DNA from: CAVPJC01 sp963705155
Lineage (GTDB): Bacteria > Chloroflexota > Anaerolineae > Anaerolineales > UBA4823
DNA: 64,000 nucleotides
Assembly: GCA_963705155.1 (NCBI GenBank)
Contig: CAVPJC010000014.1
Coordinates: 372,001-436,000 of the forward strand
Direction of reading: 5' to 3'
The notes below the pieces were generated by a model that was given only the letters and a program-made list of their open reading frames with translations, was not told where the DNA came from and made no database searches. Below, piece after piece: positions 8,857 through 16,995 of the stretch (within the stretch, counting starts at the first letter, position 1; every line of letters begins with the position of its first letter). Made by a program: the position numbers and the translations under genes.

Positions 8857-10346
8857 TTATGGTTTTGGTCCCGAAAAGTTTGTAAAAAACGGCATCGGCC
8901 GAATTGCGCTGACACATTGAGTATCTAATTCAGCAATACTTCCCGCTTCGATAAAGGAGCTGGCCAGACGAGGCAAGCAGCCCCTGTAAATAATGTTGTG
9001 GCCCTGTCCCGGCGCAACTATGTGCAGGCTGTTCGTCAGACCCTCAGAAACCTTTTCACCATTCTCGGGAGGGGTTACCGGATCGGCTTCACCGGATAAG
9101 AGCAGGGCAGGAACATCCGATCGAACGGTCTGTTTAAAATCTGCTGGGATGCTGCCGCGCGGCCATATCCGGCAAATCCTGGTAAGCTCATCGGTCTGAC
9201 TGGAGCCAATGTAAGTGTTTCTGTTAGCCAGGCTGGCTGCTTCTGCTGTGATAAAAGGCACATCCTCTGCGCACAGCACTGAAAACCCCATCCCGTTGGC
9301 GATACTTTCCGAGAGTTGACCGGCTACGATCAGGTATTCTGCAGCAAGAAGTTTGAAATCACTTTTGACATGCGCCTGGTGGATGAGAAGAGGTAACAGG
9401 GCAGCGGTTTCGGGTGTGTAGCTGAGCAGTCGAATTCGCGGAGGCCATTTCATCGACCGTGAACTCCATTTCGGTGTCTTCACCTGAGACCGGGTGGGCG
9501 ATCGTTATTTTTACAGGGGCAGAGTCAAGCCTTGTAAGAAGTGCTTGCATCTCGTCGCGTAAATTGGGGAAGGATTGGTTACAGGAAGCGTCCGATTGGC
9601 AGCGTGTAAAAATCAAATTGAGCGCTCTTTGAGCGTCTGAGGCGACATCAATCCCAAGCGCTTCATCCTGGGGAACTACCCCGTCCAGGATAACGGACCT
9701 GACCCGCTCGGGAAAAGTTGCCAGGTAAGTGAGAGCTGCGCGTGTGCCATAGGATACACCGTATAAGTTAATCTTCTCATAACCCAGAGCGGCGCGGACT
9801 TCGTCCAGGTCTTGTACGGCGATTGGGGTGGTGTACTGCGTTGGGTCAGCGTCTAACTTCTCCAAACAGGTATTTATGTAGGCATCTGGATCATCCGAGA
9901 TGGAATCATTGTCTCCCTCTCCACCACAAAACAGCGGATTAGACTTGCCCGTACCGCGCTGATCCACCAGTACAATATCCCGCTTTTGATTGATCCGGTT
10001 AAACGCAGAAGGATAGCTGTAAATACAATTCTGTTGCCGCCTGCCCCGGCCCGCCGGTTAGAAAAAAGAGCGGATCAGGCGCCGGGCTGCGGCTGACGGC
10101 GGGAATGATCGCGATATTCAAATCGATCTTCCTGCCGCCGGGTTGACTTCTGTTTTCCAATACAGTTATTTTTCCGCACTTTGCAGCAAGCCGTGTGGAG
10201 ACTCCGGTGGCTGATAGTTGACACTCTTCAAGGGCGACCATCTGTGTTTCGTCAGGTGCAGGAGTACCACTCAACTCTGAACAAGATGAGCATAAAAAGA
10301 TCAGACAAAAAGAGAAAATCGTATAAATATCTTGGATTTTGAGCAT
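8857..10346 (-). CDS. tripeptidyl-aminopeptidase-like alpha/beta hydrolase lipoprotein, two frame breaks
   Basis: Three overlapping reading frames join into one secreted serine hydrolase of about 495 residues. The N terminus has a lipoprotein-type signal ending near FLCSSC, followed by the oxyanion region FFLTGGPGQ. Next come VDQRGTGKS, the nucleophile elbow GVSYGTRAA, the acid region GEADPVTPPENG and the histidine in GQGHN, all of the TAP/prolyl iminopeptidase family. Removing one base near 10021-10023 (TTT run on the minus strand) and one near 9435 (AATTC) restores the frame. It probably cleaves N-terminal peptides outside the membrane. Confidence 0.8.
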
Positions 10347-10382
10347 ATTAATCTCTCATCGCCGGCTTTTGTGAGCGTATCA

Positions 10383-11159
10383 TTATTGGCTTATCTGGAC
10401 ACCGGCAGCAATCATGGCGTATAACAGCACCAACTTGCTGCTATTGTTTATCACATGGATCAAAACAGACGGCCATATGGAGGCGGTGCGTTCATAGAAC
10501 CAGGCCAGGATCATACCCATGGCGAAGGTGGCGACAGCGAGGGATATCTCGCCGTGCAGCACGCCGAACAAAGCCGCATTGATGACGATTGCCACCCAGG
10601 GTCTGAGATGCGACCTCAGCCATGGATAGAGCACGCCTCGAAAATACAATTCCTCTGCAAATGGTACCAAAATCCCACCCAGGACCAACATGGCCCAGGC
10701 TCCTCCCCAGGAAAAATCTTCTGGCGCTAAAAATTCTAACTGTGGATTTTGTAATGGCAACCCCAGAAGTAGTTGCACGAGGATGGCAATTAGACCAAGC
10801 AATGGGATGAACAGTACGCCAGCTCCCACCGCTCTCACCAACCATCTGGCGTCAACAGGCCGCAGGCCAGCGGTTGCCCACTTAAACTTGCGACGCCAGA
10901 CGCCGAGAACCGCGACCGTCACAATAAGCGCAACCGCTTCAATGCCAGCCACAATTGAGTTTTGTAATAGAGACGCCTGTTCAGTAAGGCTCGCTCCCGC
11001 TGACATGTAATTTAGATAGGCAGTCAGACCAGCTAAACCGGCGATAACAAGTGCAATTGCTGTGATACTGATCGCAAGTATATCCAAGAATTTCCAGGTT
11101 TCTGGAGCAGATGCTGTGGTGTGCAACTCAGTTACAGGATCAGGTAGTGTGGCGCTCAT
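10383..11159 (-). CDS. CPBP family intramembrane metalloprotease
   Basis: A 258-residue protein with about eight membrane helices and the CPBP (CAAX protease/bacteriocin-processing) motifs: EELYFRGVLYPWL (EExxxR), then FGVLHGE (FxxxH) and a final HVINNSS segment. It is likely an intramembrane glutamic/metal protease of unknown substrate. Its start overlaps the dinB stop by four bases, so the two genes are in one transcript, probably without functional meaning. Confidence 0.88.
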   Translation of the reverse strand: MSATLPDPVTELHTTASAPETWKFLDILAISITAIALVIAGLAGLTAYLNYMSAGASLTEQASLLQNSIVAGIEAVALIVTVAVLGVWRRKFKWATAGLRPVDARWLVRAVGAGVLFIPLLGLIAILVQLLLGLPLQNPQLEFLAPEDFSWGGAWAMLVLGGILVPFAEELYFRGVLYPWLRSHLRPWVAIVINAALFGVLHGEISLAVATFAMGMILAWFYERTASIWPSVLIHVINNSSKLVLLYAMIAAGVQISQ

Positions 11160-12334
11160 TTGCGATGTTCCAGATCGCGGCCGCGGAGAACAACCTGGCT
11201 GCCAAAGCGCTGTTGCAGTTTATCGACAACTTCTAACAAGCGTCTTTCTTTTTGTGTTTCCTGATCCCAAAAATTCAATTGGCGAGGCTGGGTACCCAGT
11301 TTACCGACACCCACTCCAAGTAAACGAACGGCTTTTCCACGATTCCATATCGTGTAAAAAAGATGGACAGCAGCATTGTGGATCTCGCTATCTTGATCGG
11401 TCGCCTGTGCCAGGCTGAATTGGCGGGTGAGGGTGGTGAAATCGGGCCAGCGTAGCTTCAGTTTAACAGTTTGCCCGCTCAAACCGGACTGACGCAGCCG
11501 TCTTCCGACTTTTTCCGCCAGCTGGGTGATGGTGCGCAGTAACTCGGCTTCATCACGCACATCTTTGGCAAATGTTATTTCTTGGCTGATTGATTTAATC
11601 TCATGCGTGGTAATGACCGGACGATCATCCAACCCGCGGGCACGATGCGCCAGTTCAATGCCCGGATTACCCATCCAACGCAGCAAGTCCTGGTCAGATT
11701 TTTTTGCAAGATCGCCAATTGTCAGGATATTGAGCTCAGCCAACCGTTCAGCAGTTTTTACTCCAATTCCCCACAGCGCCTCCACGGGCAGCGGAGACAG
11801 AAAAGATTCCTCTTCACCAGCGGGTACGAATGTGATGGCATTGGGTGAGTTGGAGCTCCTGTGGGCTGCCTTGCCAACATCGGTGGCAATTTTCGCTACA
11901 AGTTTGTTGCTCGCTATCCCGAGCGAACAAGATAGCCCCAAATCCGAGTTGATCTGGTGCTGTAGCTGGCGTGCGATTATTTCCGGTGAATTTGGCAGAT
12001 CGCTGACATCAATGAAAGCTTCATCGATGGAGATTTGTTCAACCAATGGGGAAATATTATGCAATCTTGCCATCACCTGTTCTGAAACCTCGGAATATAA
12101 TCCATGTCGTGAGGAAACAATCACCAACTCCGGGCAAAGCCGCAGGGCACGCCCCATGGGCATCGCGGATCGTACACCAAACATGCGCGCAGCATACGAA
12201 CATGAGGCTACCACACCTCGCTCGGATGGTTTCCCGCCAACCGCGAATGGCTTTCCAATCAACTCCGGGTTTTGTTGTTCTTCGACTGCACAGAAGAATG
12301 CATCCAGGTCAAGGTGAATGATTTTGCTTTTCAT
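11156..12334 (-). CDS. dinB: DNA polymerase IV (Y-family)
   Basis: A 392-residue Y-family polymerase. The catalytic motifs are clear: IHLDLDAFFCAVE at the N terminus, the YSEVSEQVM region, and SIDEAFIDVSDL carrying the catalytic Asp-Glu pair. These are followed by helix-hairpin-helix and little-finger domains (about residues 180-350). It performs error-prone translesion synthesis in the cytoplasm. The ATG at 12334, two bases after the rtcA stop, is preferred over an overlapping TTG. No LexA-like site was recognised. Confidence 0.95.
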   Translation of the reverse strand: MKSKIIHLDLDAFFCAVEEQQNPELIGKPFAVGGKPSERGVVASCSYAARMFGVRSAMPMGRALRLCPELVIVSSRHGLYSEVSEQVMARLHNISPLVEQISIDEAFIDVSDLPNSPEIIARQLQHQINSDLGLSCSLGIASNKLVAKIATDVGKAAHRSSNSPNAITFVPAGEEESFLSPLPVEALWGIGVKTAERLAELNILTIGDLAKKSDQDLLRWMGNPGIELAHRARGLDDRPVITTHEIKSISQEITFAKDVRDEAELLRTITQLAEKVGRRLRQSGLSGQTVKLKLRWPDFTTLTRQFSLAQATDQDSEIHNAAVHLFYTIWNRGKAVRLLGVGVGKLGTQPRQLNFWDQETQKERRLLEVVDKLQQRFGSQVVLRGRDLEHRK

Positions 12335-12336
12335 GG

Positions 12337-13389
12337 TCAAATTCCTGGCGGCAGAATCCGTACCTTGCCTGGAGAACCAAGACTGCCATCAATTTCGATG
12401 GTGACCTCTAGAAATTTGCGAATAATTTCGGCACAGGTGCGGAGGTGTTGGGTTACTGAGCAGGTCGTATAAATAGATTCCTGACCGGCAAATGCCAGTG
12501 GTAAGAGAAGCTGGTCGGCCAGGTGCTCATCCACAGCCATCTTGGTTTCCAAAAACCCCAGCAATGCATCGATGGCTTCATCAGCTACTCGCTCGGCAGG
12601 CTTACCTAATTCTCCAAGTGCTGTGTAACAGCAGGCTGTGTGGTTTTGCTCTGTTCCGGTTGTGAAGTTTGCCTGTAATGTCAACGCTGTGCCTTTATGA
12701 TCCGACGCAAGCTCTGCCGTGCAAATCTTGACAGGAACACCAAGATTTTCTAACCTTTTTAATGCCTGGTATTTTTGACGGTGTCCAATGTTTATATCCA
12801 GATTGGCTGTTGCGGATATTCCATTGATTTGCACCAGTTTTCCAGGCTCCAGTAAAAGCAACGGAGTTGTTTCTGCCGCCGGTCGTATGGAGGCTTGAAT
12901 TCGCCCACCTCCTGCCGGGTAAAAGCCTGCCTTTTCAAGGTTAAGGGCAAAATCGTACCCCAACCGAGTGAGCATCGGTTTCCACAATAAGTTGAGGTAA
13001 TCAAACGTTGGCGACCACGGGACATGGGTTCCTCCGGTGATTACAAGCGATGATGCACTGCCGGCCCGGGTCAGAGGCAGGAAAATAGTTTGCAAGACGA
13101 GAGATGTAGAACCGGCAGTTCCAATATCAAAGCGGTAATGCCCCGAGCGGATATTACCCGGCACAAACGACAACCAGGTTGCGCCCAGACGAGCGCCAAC
13201 TACACGCGCCCGGCTAATTGCAGCGGCAGCGTCCACCGATTTCAAATGCTGTGATTTTAGACCAGGTTGCTTCCGTCCTGCCCGGATATTTTTGAGGATA
13301 AATGGCACACCCGTCAAAATTGAAAGAGTCAAAGCAGTTCTAAGTATCTGCCCGCCGCCCTCTCCCATCGAGCCATCAATTTCTAACAT
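12337..13389 (-). CDS. rtcA: RNA 3'-terminal phosphate cyclase
   Basis: A 350-residue RtcA family protein that converts RNA 3'-phosphates to 2',3'-cyclic phosphates using ATP. Evidence is the N-terminal DGSMGEGGGQILRTAL motif, RAGRKQPGLKSQHLKSV, the GTAGSTSLVLQT stretch and, near the C terminus, VDEHLADQLLLPLAF, whose histidine corresponds to the adenylated active-site residue. It is first in a run with dinB and the CPBP gene. Neither the RtcB ligase nor the RtcR regulator is nearby, so its cellular role here is open. Confidence 0.95.
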   Translation of the reverse strand: MLEIDGSMGEGGGQILRTALTLSILTGVPFILKNIRAGRKQPGLKSQHLKSVDAAAAISRARVVGARLGATWLSFVPGNIRSGHYRFDIGTAGSTSLVLQTIFLPLTRAGSASSLVITGGTHVPWSPTFDYLNLLWKPMLTRLGYDFALNLEKAGFYPAGGGRIQASIRPAAETTPLLLLEPGKLVQINGISATANLDINIGHRQKYQALKRLENLGVPVKICTAELASDHKGTALTLQANFTTGTEQNHTACCYTALGELGKPAERVADEAIDALLGFLETKMAVDEHLADQLLLPLAFAGQESIYTTCSVTQHLRTCAEIIRKFLEVTIEIDGSLGSPGKVRILPPGI

Positions 13390-13398
13390 ATGCTTATT

Positions 13399-13965
13399 CT
13401 AACGCGGATATTCCGTTAACTGGCGTACTTCAGCGTGATTAAGAAACCGCCAGTGGCCTGGCTCAAGATCTTGAATTGTCACCTGGCCGATCGCATAGCG
13501 AACCAACCTTAAGGTTGGATAACCAACCGCGGCGGTCATTCGGCGTACCTGGTGTTTTTTGCCTTCGCTGAGAATGATTTTCACCCAGCTGGTGGGGTGA
13601 TAATTGCGGACCGGAACCGGTCGGGGTGAAATGTCAGGTTCGGTAATGATTTCGGCCTGGATAGGGCAGGTTAGCTGATCTGGCAGCAAGATTTCGGATC
13701 GCAGGCTGAGTACCGCTTTGGCCGTGATTAGGCCTTCAACCTGGGCGAAATAAGTCTTTGAGTGATCGAATTTCGGATCGGTAATTTTATGGATTAGATT
13801 GCCGTCGTTGGTGAGGATCAGCAGTCCTTCACTGCGATAATCCAGTCTGCCCGCTGCATAAACCCCCGAGACTGGAATGAAGTTCTTAAGGGTCATTTTA
13901 CCAGCTGAATCAGAAAACTGGCACAGCACCTCGTACGGCTTGTTAAACGCCAGCGTTTGGATCAT
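13399..13965 (-). CDS. rluE: RluE-type 23S rRNA pseudouridine synthase
   Basis: A 188-residue RsuA/RluB/E/F-family enzyme without an N-terminal S4 domain, which points to the RluE group. The catalytic aspartate lies in AAGRLDYRSEGLLILTNDG (about residues 36-54), and the family's KTYFAQVEG and GKKHQVRRMTAAVG motifs follow. E. coli RluE modifies U2457 of 23S rRNA; target identity here is inferred from the short architecture. It reads toward rtcA with a nine-base gap. Confidence 0.85.
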   Translation of the reverse strand: MIQTLAFNKPYEVLCQFSDSAGKMTLKNFIPVSGVYAAGRLDYRSEGLLILTNDGNLIHKITDPKFDHSKTYFAQVEGLITAKAVLSLRSEILLPDQLTCPIQAEIITEPDISPRPVPVRNYHPTSWVKIILSEGKKHQVRRMTAAVGYPTLRLVRYAIGQVTIQDLEPGHWRFLNHAEVRQLTEYPR

Positions 13966-14056
13966 TATTGATTATCAAACACGAGGAGCTTTGCACCGAA
14001 TGATTTCAGCATGAACAGGCAGTTGGCGCCGCCAGGTTTACCCTGTCGATTTTCGA

Positions 14057-14623
14057 TTATTCACCCGGAGGTTCAGGATTTTGCCCATCCTCATCAGAAG
14101 ACCGGTATGGCAATCTCCCGCTCATCCAAACCGCCATCAGGGAGACATCATTCTCGGAGGCCTCCAATTCCGGATATTTTTCGCGAAAATCGGCATTCAG
14201 CACATCGAAGTCTTCGCCCTTTGGCCAAACTGTGATAAATCCCGGCAGCCGGGTGCGATCGGCGTCCACTGGCAGCAACTCCCAGCCGCGCCCGATCAAG
14301 AGATCGTACATTTGTTGGCGCAGGATGTGGTTCTTTTCAGCCCAAACAGCCAGTATTGCGGCAACCAGGTGTGGATTTTTCTCAAAAGCCTGCGCTACCG
14401 GTTTGATTTTTAGAGCAGAGGGTGCTTTTATGGAATTTCTGAACCCCGGGATAACCACCGCTTTTTTTGTCAACCGGTCAATTGGATTCCGCAAATTCTC
14501 TGGAAGATCGGGGAGTACAGTTATTGCCGCGCGAACAACTTCCAGGCGGTATTCAGTCGTCATGAATTCATTCAAGGCATGAAACGGTAAAAACTGTACT
14601 TTTTTATCCTGATCTTGATCCAT
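14057..14623 (-). CDS. hypothetical protein, 188 aa
   Basis: I do not recognise the family. The start chosen (MDQDQDKK) has an excellent AGGAG seven bases before the ATG; an upstream alternative would add 17 residues of unlikely sequence. The protein appears soluble and helical in its middle (EVVRAAITVLPDLPENLRNP) and ends with an acidic, Pro/Gly-rich tail. It lies 16 bases downstream of the pentapeptide-repeat gene and is probably cotranscribed with it. Confidence 0.7.
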   Translation of the reverse strand: MDQDQDKKVQFLPFHALNEFMTTEYRLEVVRAAITVLPDLPENLRNPIDRLTKKAVVIPGFRNSIKAPSALKIKPVAQAFEKNPHLVAAILAVWAEKNHILRQQMYDLLIGRGWELLPVDADRTRLPGFITVWPKGEDFDVLNADFREKYPELEASENDVSLMAVWMSGRLPYRSSDEDGQNPEPPGE

Positions 14624-14639
14624 AGATTGGCTCCTGAAA

Positions 14640-15266
14640 TTACAGGTGTTTTTTACCGTCTGGCATAATCGCATCCGTCAGGTCTGCACCGGTCAGGATT
14701 GCGTTGGCCATATTCGCATTGATGAGATTAGCGCCGGTCAAGTCTGCCTTTTCCAGATTTGCCCCGCGTAAATCTACCCCATTCAGGTTGGCTTCAAACA
14801 TATTTGCATATGAAAGATTCGCACCGTTCAAATTGACATTGATCAGGTCGGCTTTGCTCACATCTGCCCGTGTTAAATTTGCCCCGTTCATGTTCGCCTT
14901 ATTCAGGACTGCTCTGCTCAGATTGGCCCGGCTGAGATTTGCTTCAACCAGGATTGCATTGGTCAGATTGGCTTTATCCAGGTTAGCGCGTGTGAAATTG
15001 GCGCGTGTCAGGTTGGCCTCAGCCAGATTGGCTAACGTGAGGTGGGCTTCGTAAAGGTTTGTCAGGTTCAAGGTGGCCTTTTGAAGGTTCGATTTTATAA
15101 GATTCGACCAGCTTAAGTCAGCCTTCGTCAGGTCCGACCAGGCCATGTTGCATTCGGAAAGATCCGCCATCCATAAATTGGTTTCGCTCAAGTTGATTTT
15201 GACCAACCAGAGTGGGCGAGGCCGGTTGAGCAGATCGTATAACTGGTAGTTTGTTAGATTTGACAT
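14640..15266 (-). CDS. pentapeptide-repeat protein
   Basis: A 208-residue protein of which about 175 residues are tandem pentapeptide repeats of the form A(N/D)Lxx, for example LTRANFTRANLDKANLTNAI. Such repeats form a right-handed four-sided beta-helix. A 25-residue leader (YQLYDLLNRPRPLWLVKINL) precedes them. Functions in the family range from DNA mimicry (Qnr/MfpA gyrase protection) to scaffolding. No transmembrane segment is present. The neighbours give no clear clue, although an orphan gyrase-A domain lies elsewhere in the window. Confidence 0.92.
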   Translation of the reverse strand: MSNLTNYQLYDLLNRPRPLWLVKINLSETNLWMADLSECNMAWSDLTKADLSWSNLIKSNLQKATLNLTNLYEAHLTLANLAEANLTRANFTRANLDKANLTNAILVEANLSRANLSRAVLNKANMNGANLTRADVSKADLINVNLNGANLSYANMFEANLNGVDLRGANLEKADLTGANLINANMANAILTGADLTDAIMPDGKKHL

Positions 15267-15312
15267 AGAATTAACCCTCCGCTTGTTGGCTTAATGTTTC
15301 GCCTCTCTCAGT

Positions 15313-16008
15313 TTAATATGAACCTCGGTGTCTGTAAAGATAAGCCCTGCCCGATTTTCCGGAAATTTCCACCAGCCCCATAATTCTGAGACAATACATC
15401 ATTTTGGATGCCAGTCGAGCGGGAATTTTATTTGTATCGGCCACTTGACTGGAAGTAAATTGTTCAGCGAGCTCGACTGGCAGAAACCGTTGGTAATCTG
15501 CAGCGCCGTGAAAATTGTAGATGGAAAATACATTCAGTAAATGTCGGTCTCCTATGCTCCAGCCAGAGCGACGCCAGGAGCCCTTGCCATCGTCCCGCCA
15601 CACCTCCTCTGACCGAATCAGGAGTACTTCCAGCGAGAAGTTGGGATGCAATACCAGATGGGGGAAGCGGACAAGCTCACGGAATAGATCTTCTAAACGG
15701 CCGTGGCGCGGTGAGCGCCGCCGGCTGAGGATTTGATTATCACCCGACTTGTAGCGGGTGATCCATTTTTCCTGTGCGATAGGATACACCAGCAAGATCG
15801 AATATCGATCCAGAAGCGAAATGATTTTTGGTTTAATGCCAGAAAAATTGCGCGTTTGAATCTCGATCAACTGGTTGCCGCGCAAAATATCAATGATGTG
15901 ACCATCAAGAGGCGTCTCGATTTGATCACCTGGCAGAGCGTATCGTTCTTTCAATGCAGCGTGAAGAGAAGTCTCTTTAAGCACGCCAATGTGTTCGTTT
16001 CTGTTCAA
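15313..16008 (-). CDS. hypothetical protein with nuclease-like N-terminal pattern, 231 aa
   Basis: The N-terminal 90 residues contain HIIDILRGNQLIEIQTRNF, which resembles the PD-(D/E)XK nuclease core (an Asp in one strand, then E-x-Q/K in the next), with Gln replacing the catalytic Lys. The rest (about 100-230) has a basic stretch (SRRRSPRHGR) and a C-terminal winged-helix-like segment ending in YLYRHRGSY. It may bind or cut nucleic acid, but this is an inference from a short motif. It begins just upstream of the pentapeptide gene on the same strand. Confidence 0.6.
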   Translation of the reverse strand: MNRNEHIGVLKETSLHAALKERYALPGDQIETPLDGHIIDILRGNQLIEIQTRNFSGIKPKIISLLDRYSILLVYPIAQEKWITRYKSGDNQILSRRRSPRHGRLEDLFRELVRFPHLVLHPNFSLEVLLIRSEEVWRDDGKGSWRRSGWSIGDRHLLNVFSIYNFHGAADYQRFLPVELAEQFTSSQVADTNKIPARLASKMMYCLRIMGLVEISGKSGRAYLYRHRGSY

Positions 16009-16010
16009 AA

Positions 16011-16934
16011 TTACTCAAGTATCCTGTGATTTATCAATTGATATTGAACTCGCGGGTGGCTTTCAGCAGGTTTGGAGCAGCTCTCAAAAATTGGGTGGGA
16101 TGACATTTCTTCGCTTAGGGTTACCAGATGAGTCGTGTGGTGTTGGGTATGACGGAACTGAATTTCCCACACAACCCCTTCCTGGTGTGCATTTACCAAT
16201 AGATAAGCGTGGACATCATACTCAGACGTCCGTTGGCGGAGATAATACTCGCCCGCCTGAACAGGCGGATTGTAACAAGCGCGGCCGCGCAGTTTGTTGA
16301 TATATACGCGGTCCAATCGGTTCGCTTTTACCAGTCCTTCTGCGTCCATTGCAGCCAGCCTCCCATAGTAATAACCGCCAGGCAGGCAAACCGCTGTGGG
16401 TGCAAACCGGTGGCCTCCCAGATGGGATGTCTGGAATACGTTATCTGGATCTTTCTTCTGCAAAGGTTCGAAGAAATGGATACCATGCTGGCTGCAGCAG
16501 GGATCGCGTTTCCCGTTTGTGCAAACCAAGAGAATTGGGTCGTTGCGCTGATAAGGTTTGAATTGGCTTTCCCATTCGAGATCTGAACCCAGGTTTAAAT
16601 TCAGCAGGGTATCATAAGAGAAGATGGGGACTTCGTATAGCCGATTATCCGTTTGGCGTGTGATTGCCAGGAATAATCTTGGCACATCCCCGGGATTTTT
16701 TTGGCGGAGCAATTGAAAGCGCGCGGTTGGAAGTGATTTTATGCAACCGGCCAGATAGCTCTTTACCTGTCCTGGAAGCACACTATCTTCAAGCGCATTG
16801 GCTCCGGGTGGGTGAGTGCTTTCCAGCATGATCCAGACCTGTGTTTCAGGGACTGTGCCGAATAACTGTTCATTGACCATTGCCGATGCGCTTGAGCATG
16901 TGCTCGCTGCGTGATTTTTCCCTGCATCATTCAT
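16011..16934 (-). CDS. sucrase/ferredoxin-like thioredoxin-fold 2Fe-2S protein
   Basis: The protein of about 307 residues belongs to the sucrase/ferredoxin-like family (Apd1/Aim32 relatives). The diagnostic segment is CTNGKRDPCCSQHG, followed by HLGGHRFAPTAVCLPGGYYYGR. Cysteines and histidines in these motifs are expected to bind a 2Fe-2S cluster in a thioredoxin-like domain. The start at 16934 (MNDAGKNH) is chosen because a promoter-like TTAAAA/TACAAT pair ends six bases before it; the longer frame would run through that promoter. The precise role is unknown; redox chemistry is likely. Confidence 0.8.
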   Translation of the reverse strand: MNDAGKNHAASTCSSASAMVNEQLFGTVPETQVWIMLESTHPPGANALEDSVLPGQVKSYLAGCIKSLPTARFQLLRQKNPGDVPRLFLAITRQTDNRLYEVPIFSYDTLLNLNLGSDLEWESQFKPYQRNDPILLVCTNGKRDPCCSQHGIHFFEPLQKKDPDNVFQTSHLGGHRFAPTAVCLPGGYYYGRLAAMDAEGLVKANRLDRVYINKLRGRACYNPPVQAGEYYLRQRTSEYDVHAYLLVNAHQEGVVWEIQFRHTQHHTTHLVTLSEEMSSHPIFESCSKPAESHPRVQYQLINHRILE

Positions 16935-16995
16935 AACACAATTGTACACGTTTCTTATTGCAATTTTAACGAAAATGAGATAAATTAATAACATG
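16932..16995. promoter_or_regulatory. overlapping divergent promoters for two leaderless genes
   Basis: On the plus strand, TTGCAA (16958-16963), a 17-base spacer and TAAATT (16981-16986) stand six bases before the aceK ATG. On the minus strand, TTAAAA (16969-16964), 17 bases and TACAAT (16946-16941) stand six bases before the ATG at 16934. Transcription would start at the A of each ATG, and neither gene has a Shine-Dalgarno sequence. The two promoters interleave within about 45 bases. Confidence 0.55.

Noticed and set aside
14640..15266. CRISPR-like or satellite repeat at the pentapeptide gene
   Set aside because: The 15-base periodicity is the coding pattern of pentapeptide repeats; copies are degenerate and have no spacers.
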